A stretch of 64,000 bases of DNA from UBA2336 sp036787955. Its GTDB lineage: Bacteria > Bacteroidota > Bacteroidia > Cytophagales > Cyclobacteriaceae. Below the pieces are notes generated by a model. The model ran no database searches, was not told the DNA's origin, and was given only the letters and a program-made list of their open reading frames with translations. How positions within the stretch are numbered: the first letter of the stretch is position 1; each line of letters opens with the position of its first letter. Below, piece by piece: positions 1-10,400 of this stretch. The translations under genes and the position numbers were made by a program. The stretch covers positions 62,001 to 126,000 of the forward strand of contig DAIQOI010000006.1 in assembly GCA_036787955.1 (NCBI GenBank), in the 5' to 3' direction.

Positions 1-249
1 GCAGTCATGAGCCGCATGAATGAACTTCAGACCGATTCCCTCGCAGGCAGCACCTCTATTTACATTTACCCCGGATACCGCTTTCGGGTGTGCCGAGGAT
101 TAATCACAAATTTCCACCTGCCCGGCTCAACACTTATTTTACTGGTTGCCGCACTGGTGGGTAACGACTGGAAAAAAATTTATGACGAAGCGCTTAGCAA
201 CAACTACCGCTTTCTGAGCTATGGCGACAGTTCGCTGCTGATTCCGTAA
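1..249 (+). CDS. queA: S-adenosylmethionine:tRNA ribosyltransferase-isomerase, C-terminal end (partial)
   Basis: QueA transfers and rearranges the ribosyl part of SAM onto 7-aminomethyl-7-deazaguanine in tRNA, giving epoxyqueuosine at the wobble position. Only the last 82 residues lie in the window, and the frame is open to base 1, so the start is upstream. The family's C-terminal block is clear: TNFHLPGSTLILLVAAL, then an aromatic stretch ending YRFLSYGDSSLLIP, which matches the usual YRFFSYGDAMLI ending of QueA. A PorE-like gene ends just downstream on the other strand (24 bp gap, convergent). The identification rests on this conserved tail; nothing looks broken. Confidence 0.9.
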   Translation, partial: AVMSRMNELQTDSLAGSTSIYIYPGYRFRVCRGLITNFHLPGSTLILLVAALVGNDWKKIYDEALSNNYRFLSYGDSSLLIP

Positions 250-272
250 TCTTCAGCAGGCAAGGATGTGCT

Positions 273-2570
273 TTACAGGGTGTTCAGATCCACGATGCGT
301 ACTTCTACCCTGCGCCCCTCTTCCTTCGAGGTTTCGGTTTTGGTGGCTCCGTATCCTTTCGCCACAATGCGCCTGCGCACAACGCCCCGATGATTCAGGT
401 AATTCAACACCTCGATGGCTCGTCTATTGGACAGTTCGCGGTTGAGCTGTTCCGAACCTTCCTGGGATGCAAAACCGGAAATTTCCACGCCCAGCTCCGG
501 ATGTTTGTTCAGTGCTGCCAGCACCTCATTCAGCGAAGCATGGTATTGGGGCTTCAAGTCGCTTTTGCCGGCATCGAAGTAAATTTTAATGATTTTATTT
601 AGCAGCGCCTTGTCGTAGCCGGTTGTGGTGAGCAAAGGTTTTTCTTTTTGCAACTTAGCCTCGCGGGTTACTTCAAAAGTGGGCAGCGACAGAATGGTTT
701 TGTCGCCCACATTCTTTTTCTCAAATTTGCTTTCATCGCTTTCGTCATAATAATAAACCCTTGTTGCTTTTTCCAACTTTGAATTTGTATCAGAAAAATC
801 AATATTATCAACTGAGTTCATGGCACGTATCAGCTCCAGGCAGTAGCTTACACCCTCATCATCACCGGCAGCAATAAGTTCAAACATCAAATCATACACA
901 TCTACCTGGCCAGATTTTGCCATCTGCACTTCGTGCGACTTCCGCAGTTCAGCCTTTGCATCGCGGTTGGCATCATAAAAAGCATTGCGCACTTCCACTT
1001 CCTGCCCCACCACCACATCAAACTGCCGAATGGGTTTTAACTTGATTTGCTGGTAAAGTTCATAGAAATAATCCTGATTGGGTACGTTAACATTTACCGT
1101 GTAGGGCAGAAACTCATCCGACTCCACCACAATGTCATAATTACCTGCCGGAGGCAAAATAATGAGGTAGCTTCCGGTTTCAGGATCAGGATCATAAACA
1201 AAATCAAGGCGTTTGTTGGTTTTATTATCAATTACATAAATTTTGGTGGGGATGGGCTTACCGGTTTCGCCATTGATAATTTTACCTTTTATCATTGTTA
1301 GCGGAATACCGGCTGCATTGGGTGGCATGTCCATGTAGTAAATATCCTGTGCACCATACCCTCCTTTGCGGTCGCTGGAAAAGTAGGCCCTCGAGCCGTC
1401 AGCTATCAATGTAAAGTAATTGTCGTTGGCAGTGGTATTTATAGGATACCCCATGTTCTCGGGTTTGGTCCATTTTCCGTTGATGAGTTTTGTCATGAAG
1501 ATATCACGACCGCCCATGGTATTGTGGCCGTTGGAGGTAAAATACAAGGTTTTCATGTCCGGGTGAATGAATGGAGCATCTTCATCATCAGGAGTGTTAA
1601 CGGGTTCACCCAGATTTACAGGGGCGCTCCAGGTACCGTTGGGTAGCAGTTCCGTTCGATAAATATCCAGACCACCTTTCCCGCCCGGCCGGTTGCTGGC
1701 AAAATAAATCGTCTTGCCATCGGGTGTGATGCTGGCCGTAGTTTCCAGATACTTGCTGTTAATGCTTGCCGAAAGGATAGAAGGCTTGGACCAGGACTGC
1801 CCGGATCGGGTTATCTGGTAAAGATTGCCGGGATCATCAACACCACCCATAAAAATCATCATTTTTTGCCCATCGGCCGACAGGCCTGCCGTACCTACAT
1901 TTTTATCGGGCGCTATGGGAATAGGCACGGGCTCTGTCCAGGTGCCTGAGGGGTTGTAAGAAATGTAAACCTCCTCAATGAACTTGTCGGCTGTCCGCGT
2001 TTTGCCGGTATTGGGGCGAAGTGCCGTGAAGGCCATTACGCTCTCATCGGCTGAGACCACCGGATTGTATTCCGTGTACTGCGTATTGACTACGGTGCTG
2101 AAGTTAAACACCTTCACATCACGGGGCACCGACATGAAAGCAGCCGCATTGTGGCACATGGCTATGGCTTTATCGGCCCTGGCCACTGCGGCTTTGTCGT
2201 TCCCGGATAAATCGCGGTAAAGACTGAACGACTCGATGGCGCGTTGCAAGTCTTCGTTTCTCAGGTACAATTCCCCTAGCTCATAATGTGCACTGGCAGG
2301 AACAGGAGCCTTGTTTTTAATGGCAAACACATAATAACCAATGGCTTTGAGCTGGTCCTGCAAGGCAGGCATATTGCGATAACACACCCCGGTTTTATAG
2401 TGTACCATCGGATCGCGCTCACCCGACCGGATGGCTTCGAGAAAAAGTGGCAGGGCCTGCTCATAATTCTTTACATTGAAAAACCGCTCAGCTTCGGTGA
2501 GCAAACGGTTGGTCTGGGCAGCGCCCGCTATACAGCCCAGGTTAATAAGTACGAGGAAGAGTCTTTTCAT
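273..2570 (-). CDS. PorE-like outer-membrane/periplasmic protein: TPR, PD40 propeller, regulatory-like domain, OmpA C-terminus
   Basis: The 765-residue protein has a signal peptide (MKRLFLVLINLGCIAGAAQ). An N-terminal TPR region (about 25-140) follows, then a PD40/WD40-like propeller (about 160-410) with repeats such as TPDGKTIYFASNRPGG and DGSRAYFSSDRKGG. Next is a carboxypeptidase-regulatory-like beta domain (about 425-500, GKIINGETGKPIPTKIYV). The C-terminus is OmpA-type (about 650-765, LNRELSNRRAIEVLNYL and EEGRRVEVRI). This order (TPR, propeller, CRD, OmpA_C) is that described for the type IX secretion protein PorE, which is thought to tie the secretion machinery to peptidoglycan. The residue before the NRELSNRRA block is not the usual Asp, so peptidoglycan binding is not certain. 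Many Bacteroidota have several paralogues of this architecture, so orthology to PorE is unproven. Confidence 0.75.
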   Translation of the reverse strand: MKRLFLVLINLGCIAGAAQTNRLLTEAERFFNVKNYEQALPLFLEAIRSGERDPMVHYKTGVCYRNMPALQDQLKAIGYYVFAIKNKAPVPASAHYELGELYLRNEDLQRAIESFSLYRDLSGNDKAAVARADKAIAMCHNAAAFMSVPRDVKVFNFSTVVNTQYTEYNPVVSADESVMAFTALRPNTGKTRTADKFIEEVYISYNPSGTWTEPVPIPIAPDKNVGTAGLSADGQKMMIFMGGVDDPGNLYQITRSGQSWSKPSILSASINSKYLETTASITPDGKTIYFASNRPGGKGGLDIYRTELLPNGTWSAPVNLGEPVNTPDDEDAPFIHPDMKTLYFTSNGHNTMGGRDIFMTKLINGKWTKPENMGYPINTTANDNYFTLIADGSRAYFSSDRKGGYGAQDIYYMDMPPNAAGIPLTMIKGKIINGETGKPIPTKIYVIDNKTNKRLDFVYDPDPETGSYLIILPPAGNYDIVVESDEFLPYTVNVNVPNQDYFYELYQQIKLKPIRQFDVVVGQEVEVRNAFYDANRDAKAELRKSHEVQMAKSGQVDVYDLMFELIAAGDDEGVSYCLELIRAMNSVDNIDFSDTNSKLEKATRVYYYDESDESKFEKKNVGDKTILSLPTFEVTREAKLQKEKPLLTTTGYDKALLNKIIKIYFDAGKSDLKPQYHASLNEVLAALNKHPELGVEISGFASQEGSEQLNRELSNRRAIEVLNYLNHRGVVRRRIVAKGYGATKTETSKEEGRRVEVRIVDLNTL

Positions 2571-2764
2571 AAAACATCAGCATATGCCAAAACAACTGCA
2601 AGTTTAAACGGACCAACCATCAAAAAAACAGCAATTTGAATATCAATCTTACGTACGGCAGGGACTTGCAGGGGGAAGGGGTGCCAGTTAAAGCACTTAA
2701 AGCTTTATTTGAATCGAGCGGGTTTTATAAGGTTGGCTTTTAATTTTTTGCAAATGGATTGGAT

Positions 2765-2795
2765 TTGCACGTAAATCTGGCGAATTTTAAGTTTA
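2765..2795 (+). promoter_or_regulatory. Bacteroidota-type promoter for the transporter/TIR/STAND operon
   Basis: TTG at 2765-2767 (-33 element), a 20-nt spacer, then TAAGTTTA at 2788-2795, which fits the TAnnTTTG -7 consensus except for its last base. The expected transcription start, near 2801, lies about 12 nt before the ATG at 2813. It is the only good match upstream of the six-gene run. The call comes from eye inspection of the consensus. Confidence 0.45.
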
Positions 2796-2812
2796 CTTAG
2801 CCCCCGAAATCC

Positions 2813-5800
2813 ATGTTCCGCCGGCTTATTATCCGATTGTTCGACCTCGAACCCGGGGAAGAGGGCCGCGTGGCCCTGCTGCTGGTGATGAGTTTTTTCA
2901 TGGGGTCCTTTCTGGCCACCTTTTCGGTAGCTGCCCAAACCCTGTTTCTCAACAACCACGATGCCATCCGGGATCTTCCCCTGGCATTTGCTGTTTCAGG
3001 CGCCTTTGGTGTGCTGGCCACAGTTATTTACAATGCGTTGCAACTGCGCGTGTCTTTCCGGTCACTGGGCATCATGAGCCTGACAGTTATTACTGCGATC
3101 ACTTCATTTATAGAATTTGGCGACAACTTACTGGGCGGTTCGGAGCTTATTTACTATTTCTCGTTCACCCAGCTTGCCCCGTTCACGCTTATCGTGCTGC
3201 TCATATTTTGGGGTTCTTTTAACCGCATGTTTAACGTGCGGCAAAACAAGCGGCTGTTTGGCAGTGTTGACCAGGGTGCGTTAATTGCCTCGCTCATTTC
3301 ATTTTTTGCTATTCCGGTAGTTCTGCCCCTCCTGCCATCGCTGGAAAGCCTTTACACCATAAGTCTGGCCAGCATCATTATTTTCTCAACCTTATTCATC
3401 ATTCTGTCAAAGAAATTTGGCGGGGAGCGGTGGTCGCTGAAAAAAGAGCAAGAAATAAACCGAAAGGTTTCCATAAGGGAATTTGTGAAAAACCGGTACG
3501 CGCTATCACTCAGCCTGCTGATTATAACCGGTATGATTGTACTGAAGTTTGTTGATTACCTGTTTTTGAACGTCTCCACCCAACAGTTTAACCAAGATCA
3601 ACTGGCCACTTTTCTGGCTTTGTTCGAAGCTACGGTGGTTATATTCAGCTTCCTTTTTCAGGCTTTTGCTGCCGACCGGGTTATTGCTGATTATGGATTA
3701 CGGATTGCTATTCTGATTAATCCGGTGTTGGTGGGCCTGTTTGTAATTTCTGCTGTTGTTATCGGATTGATCTTTGGATACTCGGCAGGCAGCCCCACCT
3801 TCCTGTTCTTTTTCATCATGATTGCCATGAGTCAGCTTTTTGTGCTGTCGGTCAAGGAATCGATTGACGAACCTGCGCTTAAACTGTATGAACTCCCGTT
3901 TGAAAGCAACATCAAAATCGATCTGCAAACCAAGCTGGAAGGAATAGTAGCCGGCTTTGCCATGATGGCAGCGGGAGGATTGATTCACCTCTTTAATCAG
4001 TTTGAGTTTCACAACCTGCTCTATACAACCGCTTTTACAATTCCTGCCGTAGGCATGTGGTACCTGGTTGGCAACCGCATTTACCGGCATTACCGCAAAA
4101 CACTACAGGAAACGCTGATAAAGAATAAAAGCAAAGTAGTGGGCAACGTAGAAAGGGAGTACACGGTTGATAAAGTGCTGGTGAAAGAGGTAGGGAGCAC
4201 CGCCGAAGACAAAGTGTTGTACGGATTAAAGCTCATGGAAAAACTGGAGCCGGCACTCTTCGAACACACCATTATCCGATTGTCAGAAAGCAGCAACCCG
4301 CGCATCCGGCAATATGCGCGCGAACGCATGCAGGCACTCGCCCTGGAATGGAGCCCGGAAAGCGACAGCACCCTGCAACAACTGGCCCGAACTGCACTGC
4401 ACACTGCCGAAGACAGCGATTTGCTTTCCATCTCGCCGGACCGACTACAGCGATTGGGTAAATCGGTAAAGGCGGATGACCGCATCCTGGCTGCACGGCT
4501 GCTGAGAAAAATCAACACCGAAGGTTCCATCTTTATTCTGCTGGAACTGCTGCGCGATGCCGACCCCCGTGTGCGCAGCGAAGCAATTACCACAGCCCGA
4601 AAGACCGGAAGGCCGGAAACCTTTCAGGTGCTCATTGACCTGCTGGACCACCCCCTGTTCGGGCACCAGGCAGCAGCTGCCCTTACTGAAGCCGGTGAAA
4701 AAGCACTAACCGCGCTGGAATCCGCCTTTCATCGTTCGGGCCAGTCTGACTATGTCATGTTTCGGATTGTGCAAATCATGGGGCGCATCGGAGGACCCAA
4801 GGCGCTGGAATTGCTCTGGCAAAAAGTCGATTATCCGGATAAGCGCATCGTCAGGCAAATTCTTTACTCACTGCGGTATATTAATTATCGGGCCACCGGG
4901 AGGCACGCCCAACAGGTAATGGACCTGCTCGATGCAGAGATTGGAAAAACATTATGGAACCTTGCCGCCCTGCATGAACTGCCTGACACAGACGTGTATC
5001 GCCTTTTGCGGGAAGCTTTGCGCGAGGAAATACGCACCAACTACCATCAACTTACTGTCCTGTTGTCCATCCTGTACGACCCTGAGGCCGTCCAGCTGGT
5101 TCGCGAAAACATTGAATCTGGCGATCCTGACGGAATTGCTTACGCCATCGAACTGATGGATTTATTTGTGGACCAGGACCTTAAACCCAAACTCTTTCCG
5201 CTGTTTGATGACATTTCCATGGACAAGAAGTTGGAGCAACTTCAGATCTACTATCCGCGGGAAAAGTACAACCCCATTCAGGTAATAAACTACATCCTCA
5301 ACCGCGACTTCAATCAGAATAACCGTTGGACAAAAGCCTGTGCCATATATACAGCCGCACAAATTCCGGACTTTAGAGTGAGCCGCGGACTTATCGCACA
5401 AATGTTTAACCAGGACAGATTGCTGCAGGAAGCCGCAGCTTGGGTAATTTACAATAAAGACCGCAACATATATCAAACCATCAGTCAACGATTACCTGTT
5501 CGCGATAAAAAATTTCTGGATTCAGCCATAGAAAATAACCGGTTACTTGATGGACTGGATGACGGATTTTTTCTGGGTATTGAAATGATTCTGTACCTGC
5601 GTAAACTTCACTACTTCAAAGGCATTAACGGTGTTTATCTGGCCGACCTGTTTGATGCTATTGTACCTTATGACCTTGCTAAAAAAGAAAAGATTTCCTG
5701 GGCATCCGAAACCCTGGCACCTGTACTGATAGTGGCACATGGTTCCGTTCAACTGACAAATGAACAAGGTGACGCGCACAGGCTGAGGGAAGGCGATGTT

Positions 5801-5998
5801 TTCGGTCCAGTATTTTCAGTTTACCCGGATGAGTTCTCGTTTACCGGGCTGGAGGCTGTTGAACGTTCCGTTATTTTCCGGATTAACTTATCCGACTTCT
5901 ATTTTGTGATTGCCAGCCACCATGAACTGGTGGAGGGATTGATTAAAAACGTAACTACCGAACAAACACTTAAAAAAACACCCAACCATGACCTTTGA
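2813..5998 (+). CDS. ATP/ADP-translocase-like membrane protein fused to HEAT repeats and a cyclic-nucleotide-binding-like domain
   Basis: The 1061-residue protein has three parts. Residues about 1-425 hold roughly 11-12 hydrophobic helices resembling the NTT (ATP/ADP carrier)/MFS fold, with no signal peptide. Residues about 440-800 are soluble and helical with HEAT-like units (for example DADPRVRSEAITTARKTG). Residues about 960-1045 look like a cNMP-binding beta-barrel (APVLIVAHGSVQLTNEQG, then LREGDVFGPVF). Family knowledge suggests an inner-membrane transporter or transporter-derived receptor whose cytoplasmic tail senses a nucleotide; the ligand cannot be read from sequence. The canonical phosphate-binding cassette arginine is not evident. 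Its 3' end overlaps the TIR gene by 11 bp, implying translational coupling. Real transport activity is uncertain; it could be a membrane-anchored scaffold. Confidence 0.75.
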   Translation: MFRRLIIRLFDLEPGEEGRVALLLVMSFFMGSFLATFSVAAQTLFLNNHDAIRDLPLAFAVSGAFGVLATVIYNALQLRVSFRSLGIMSLTVITAITSFIEFGDNLLGGSELIYYFSFTQLAPFTLIVLLIFWGSFNRMFNVRQNKRLFGSVDQGALIASLISFFAIPVVLPLLPSLESLYTISLASIIIFSTLFIILSKKFGGERWSLKKEQEINRKVSIREFVKNRYALSLSLLIITGMIVLKFVDYLFLNVSTQQFNQDQLATFLALFEATVVIFSFLFQAFAADRVIADYGLRIAILINPVLVGLFVISAVVIGLIFGYSAGSPTFLFFFIMIAMSQLFVLSVKESIDEPALKLYELPFESNIKIDLQTKLEGIVAGFAMMAAGGLIHLFNQFEFHNLLYTTAFTIPAVGMWYLVGNRIYRHYRKTLQETLIKNKSKVVGNVEREYTVDKVLVKEVGSTAEDKVLYGLKLMEKLEPALFEHTIIRLSESSNPRIRQYARERMQALALEWSPESDSTLQQLARTALHTAEDSDLLSISPDRLQRLGKSVKADDRILAARLLRKINTEGSIFILLELLRDADPRVRSEAITTARKTGRPETFQVLIDLLDHPLFGHQAAAALTEAGEKALTALESAFHRSGQSDYVMFRIVQIMGRIGGPKALELLWQKVDYPDKRIVRQILYSLRYINYRATGRHAQQVMDLLDAEIGKTLWNLAALHELPDTDVYRLLREALREEIRTNYHQLTVLLSILYDPEAVQLVRENIESGDPDGIAYAIELMDLFVDQDLKPKLFPLFDDISMDKKLEQLQIYYPREKYNPIQVINYILNRDFNQNNRWTKACAIYTAAQIPDFRVSRGLIAQMFNQDRLLQEAAAWVIYNKDRNIYQTISQRLPVRDKKFLDSAIENNRLLDGLDDGFFLGIEMILYLRKLHYFKGINGVYLADLFDAIVPYDLAKKEKISWASETLAPVLIVAHGSVQLTNEQGDAHRLREGDVFGPVFSVYPDEFSFTGLEAVERSVIFRINLSDFYFVIASHHELVEGLIKNVTTEQTLKKTPNHDL

Positions 5999-7421
5999 AA
6001 TTGATGTACTGATAATTTTTTCTGAAGCAGATAACACCCAGAAAGAAGGTTCCTGGGTTACCCAGTTCAAAAGATTTCTGGATATTATGCTTACCCAGGT
6101 GCTGGGTGAGCAAGCCAATATTCAGGTGAAATCGGAAACCGATAACATGATTGCACCAACCCTGAACAATGTTGCAGTGCTGGTTCCTGTATTATCGGAA
6201 AATTTTATTCGTTCCGGGCAGTGCCTCGATAACCTGGAGATGTTCTGCAAAGCCACTGAACAACAAAACTCACCCTACAACCGTGTTTTCAAAGTCTTTA
6301 AAAGTCCGCTAACCTGGCTTCAGCAGCCTCCCCGTATCCGCGAATTGCTGGGCTATGAAATGTATCAGATCGACAACGATACCGGAGAAGTACGCGAATA
6401 TTCCGATTATTTCAGCTCGGAGGCCGAACGCCAGTATTGGATGAAGATGGTTGATCTGGCTTACGATGTAGCCGACATTTTGCTCGTATTAAGAGGACAT
6501 GAAAAGCCTGAAATAAAGAAATTGTACGGCCGTAAAACCATCTACCTTGCCGAAACCGGGCATGATCTCACCGTGCAGCGCAACATTATCAGGCGGGAAC
6601 TTCAGCGCCTCGGATTTTTAGTGCTCCCTTCTAAAACACTGCCATCGGAATATCATGAATTTGAACGGGTGGTGCGGCAAAATCTGGAAGAATCCGACAT
6701 GTCCATCCACCTGTTTGGCAGTGCCTATGGCGAAATCCCCGAGGGATCCGACCGGTCGTCCATGTACTTGCAAAACGAGTTTGCCGCCCAGAAAAGCGAA
6801 CGCGTAGGAAAAGACAACTTCCCCCGACTTATTTGGATTTCGCCCAGTTTGGTCAATGTAAGCGAGCGGCAGCGTGCATTTTTAGAGATGCTAAAGCGCG
6901 ATACCACCCTGCAGAGTGGTGCCGAAATCCTTCAAACACCATTGGAAGACTTCAAAAACATCATCCGGGCTGAGCTGCTCGAAAAAAACGAGCACCGTCC
7001 ACAAATCAGCACCGGTGAACGTACCGTATATTTTGTTCATGATAAGGTGGACCAGGATGAGGTTCGGCCCGTTATTGAAACCCTTAAACAAAAAGGATAC
7101 ACCGTCCTCACCCCCGATTTTGAGGGAGAGCTGATGCGCGTGCGTTCCACCCACATCAACAACCTTCGTTCGTTCGATACGGCAATCATTTATAAAGGAA
7201 AAGTAAATGAACAATGGGTTCGTATGAAAATCCTGGATTTACTGAAGGCGCCGGGGCTGGGCCGCAACAAGCCCATCAAAGGCAAGGCGGTTATTACCCG
7301 CGCCGGCTCGCCCCTGAACCTGGAAGCCTTTAAGAAACATAACATCCGGGTTGTTGAAACAGATTCGGGCAATGCGTCCCATACTGTCTTACAACTGCTC
7401 AACGAGTTTGACCATGAATAA
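5988..7421 (+). CDS. Cytoplasmic protein with three TIR-like modules
   Basis: The 477-residue protein has no signal peptide or membrane helix. Module 1 (about 1-160) has the TIR pattern: IDVLIIFSEAD, WVTQFKRFLD, then VLVPVLSENFIRSGQC. Module 2 (about 178-310) resembles TIR/DUF4062-like folds (KTIYLAETGHDLTVQRNIIR, IHLFGSAYGEIPEG, LQNEFAA). Module 3 (about 345-475) is another flavodoxin/TIR-like alpha/beta unit starting RTVYFVHDKVDQDEV. TIR domains act as adaptors or as NAD-cleaving enzymes; the catalytic Glu of the CxxE motif in module 1 appears as Asn82 (C79-L-D-N), while Glu264 of module 2 sits in a comparable place. It overlaps the upstream transporter fusion by 11 bp, and the STAND gene starts 38 bp downstream. 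A role as signalling partner of the STAND protein is inferred. Confidence 0.75.
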   Translation: MTFEIDVLIIFSEADNTQKEGSWVTQFKRFLDIMLTQVLGEQANIQVKSETDNMIAPTLNNVAVLVPVLSENFIRSGQCLDNLEMFCKATEQQNSPYNRVFKVFKSPLTWLQQPPRIRELLGYEMYQIDNDTGEVREYSDYFSSEAERQYWMKMVDLAYDVADILLVLRGHEKPEIKKLYGRKTIYLAETGHDLTVQRNIIRRELQRLGFLVLPSKTLPSEYHEFERVVRQNLEESDMSIHLFGSAYGEIPEGSDRSSMYLQNEFAAQKSERVGKDNFPRLIWISPSLVNVSERQRAFLEMLKRDTTLQSGAEILQTPLEDFKNIIRAELLEKNEHRPQISTGERTVYFVHDKVDQDEVRPVIETLKQKGYTVLTPDFEGELMRVRSTHINNLRSFDTAIIYKGKVNEQWVRMKILDLLKAPGLGRNKPIKGKAVITRAGSPLNLEAFKKHNIRVVETDSGNASHTVLQLLNEFDHE

Positions 7422-7459
7422 AGAAAACGCCTGCGGGCCGGTTTAAAACAACAACCATT

Positions 7460-10400
7460 ATGCGCAATACGACCGAAAGCGTGATTTCTGCGCTAAATCC
7501 TTTTCCGGGACTTAGGCCCTTTAAGATGGAAGAAAGCCATCTGTTTTTCGGGCGCGAAGGCCAGAGTGATGAAGTACTGCTTAAACTCTCCCGCCATCGC
7601 TTTGTGAGCATTATCGGTCCCTCTGGCAGCGGTAAGTCTTCGTTTATTTATTGTGGCGTACTCCCCATTCTGTACGGTGGCTTTCTCACCGACACCACAC
7701 CCAACTGGGAAGTAGTGGTAACACGCCCCGGCGGTGGACCTATTGAAAATCTGGCCGAGGCTCTGCTGAAAGCACAACCGGATTATCTAAACGCCGATAG
7801 CAGCGACCAGAAAATAAAACGCACCATTTTTACCACGTTGTTGCGCAGCAGTTCGCTCGGCCTGGTGGAGGCTATCCTGCAATCGCGAAAATCCACCGAT
7901 GTTAACCACCTCATCCTCGTTGACCAGTTTGAAGAGTTATTCCGGTTTAAGGACAGCACCGACCCGAATTCAATAAACGACACGCTCACCTTCATCAACC
8001 TGCTCATTGAAGCAGTGAATTACCCGGACGCATCCATTTATGTGGCCATCACCATGCGGTCGGATTTTATCGGTGAATGCGCACAATTTCCTGAGCTTAC
8101 CCGAAAAATAAACGACAGCCATTATCTCATTCCCCAGCTCACGCGCGAACAGAAAAGAAGAGCCATAGAAGGGCCCGTAGCCGTTGGCGGTGCAACTATC
8201 ACACAGCGTTTGGTTCAACAACTGTTAAATGATTTAGGCGACAATCCCGACCAGTTGCCCATCCTTCAGCATGCCCTCATGCGCACCTGGAATTACTGGT
8301 CGGCTTACCGCGACCACGATGATGAACCGCTCGATCTGAAACACTACGAAGCCATTGGCACCATGCGCGAAGCGCTGAGCATGCATGCCAACGAAGCTTA
8401 CGATGAACTGACCGAAGAGCAACAGCGGATATGCGAGGTGATGTTCAAAGCCATCACCGAAAAACGCGGAGAAAACTTCGGCATACGAAGGCCAACCCGC
8501 TTAAGCGAAATAGCTGCCATTGCCGACTGCACCGAAGAAGAGCTGATCGAAGTGATCGAAAAATTCCGCGAGCCGGGACGTTCCCTGCTTACTCCGGCCC
8601 ACGGAACACCCCTCACCTCCAAATCCATCATTGATATATCGCATGAAAGCCTCATGCGAATATGGACAAGATTGAAAAACTGGGTTGATGATGAAGCCGA
8701 TGCCGTACAGATGTACCTGCGCCTGGCTGAGGCAGCCTCCATGTACCAGGTTGGCAAAGCCGGACTCTGGCGTCCGCCCGACTTGCAACTGGCGCTGAAC
8801 TGGCAAGCCAAACACAAGCCTACCCTTGTATGGGGGCAACGATATCATCCGGCTTTTGAGCGCACCATGGTATTCCTTGAATACTCGCGCAAGGAATACG
8901 AAACTGAGCAACGCATTCGCGAACTGGAACAAAAACGCAAGCTGCAGCGCATTCGCAGAACGGCCATTGTGTTTGCCGTTCTAACAATCGTTGCACTGCT
9001 CTTCCTCGTATATGCCTTCATACAGCAAACCATAGCCGAGGAAAACTATAAGCTTGCCGAGCAAAGACGACTGGAAGCCGAGGACCTGCGTGCACAAGCC
9101 GAAGCTGCCCGCGACTCAGCTCGCGTGGAACGAGATAACGCCCTTGCCGCCCGCGCTGCCGAAGCCGAACAACGCCAACGCGCTGAAGCTGCCCAGCGAC
9201 AGGCCGAAGAAAATGCAGCCGAAGCCCGCCGGCAAAAAGATGAGGCCGACAGGCAACGGATACGCGCTCAGGAAAATGAGCGGCAAGCCATTGCAAACGA
9301 AGCCAAAGCACTTGAACAGGAAAAACTTGCCAAACAAAATGCGGCCGAAGCACTCAGGCAACGCTACCTGGCACAGGCACGCGCCATGGCCCTCAAATCG
9401 CTTGAACTGGGCAGTGAGCCGGAACTGGAAGGGCTGTTGGCCCAGCAAGCCTACAATTTCAACACTGCCCACGGTGGCGAGCCCTACGACAACGACATCT
9501 ACAACGGCCTTTTCTACGCCCTTCGCAATTTTAACCACCCCCTCACAGAAAGTTTGAGAGGACATGTGTATGGTGCGGCCCGGGCGCTGGTTACCCGACT
9601 TAAGGATGGAACCATTTATTCAGGCGGAAGCGATGGCAAAATTATCAGATGGGAGGAGTCTAATGGCTTGTGGAAAGGCACAGAAATGGTAGGCAGAAGA
9701 TCGGACTACCAGATCTACGCCATGGACCTCAGCCCTGACGAAACCCGACTGGCAGCAGCAGGCCTGAATTACACCAACGACTTAAACAACTACATCGAAC
9801 TGTATGAACTCAACAACATGAACAACCCGAAAAAAATACCGGGCTTCACCAAGGCAGTGGAAAACATTCAGTTCACTCCCGATGGTAAAGGATTATACGC
9901 AAGGGATAACGGTGGAAGAAGCATTAAATACACCGATTTTTCCGTTACCCGAAGTGTAATAACCCCACCAATTAAAATCAATGCCATCGAGCTCAGTTCA
10001 GACGGAACCAAACTGGCAGGAGCAGGCGACAACGGCTCATTGTACATATGGGATGTTACCCGAAATTACAGCGTAACCGAATTAAAGTTGGGTAGCGCAC
10101 CCCTTACAGCACTGACCTGGCATCCTTCCATTAATCAACTTGTTGTAGGCAACGCAACCGGACAAGTACGCATCATCCGCGATGGAGTGGTTATCCGGAC
10201 ACTCTCAGGCCACAAAGGGCCTATTGAGCAAATCCGGTATAATCACCAGGCCACCTTTTTTGCCACGGCAAGTAAAGACAAGACCGTTCGGTTGTGGAAT
10301 GTAAATAAGCTTACCATACCGCCTATCGAATTGCGCGACCACCTAGATTGGGTATGGAGCCTTACCTTCTCGCCGGATGACAAACAAATAATGGTAGGAT

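Noticed and set aside
2571..2812. A gene in the 242-bp gap before the transporter fusion
   Set aside because: Only tiny frames are present, for example a 20-codon GTG frame at about 2680, with no support; the gap holds a promoter.
4090..4593. Antisense frame in the transporter-HEAT gene
   Set aside because: Shadow of the real gene, with Ser/Arg/Leu-biased composition.
9025..9410. Coiled-coil repeats of the STAND gene as a tandem DNA repeat or CRISPR
   Set aside because: The repeats are at protein level only, with no exact or evenly spaced DNA unit.
9054..9557. Frames on both strands in the STAND coiled-coil region
   Set aside because: They arise from the low-complexity Ala/Glu/Arg/Gln repeats; the real frame is continuous across this part.
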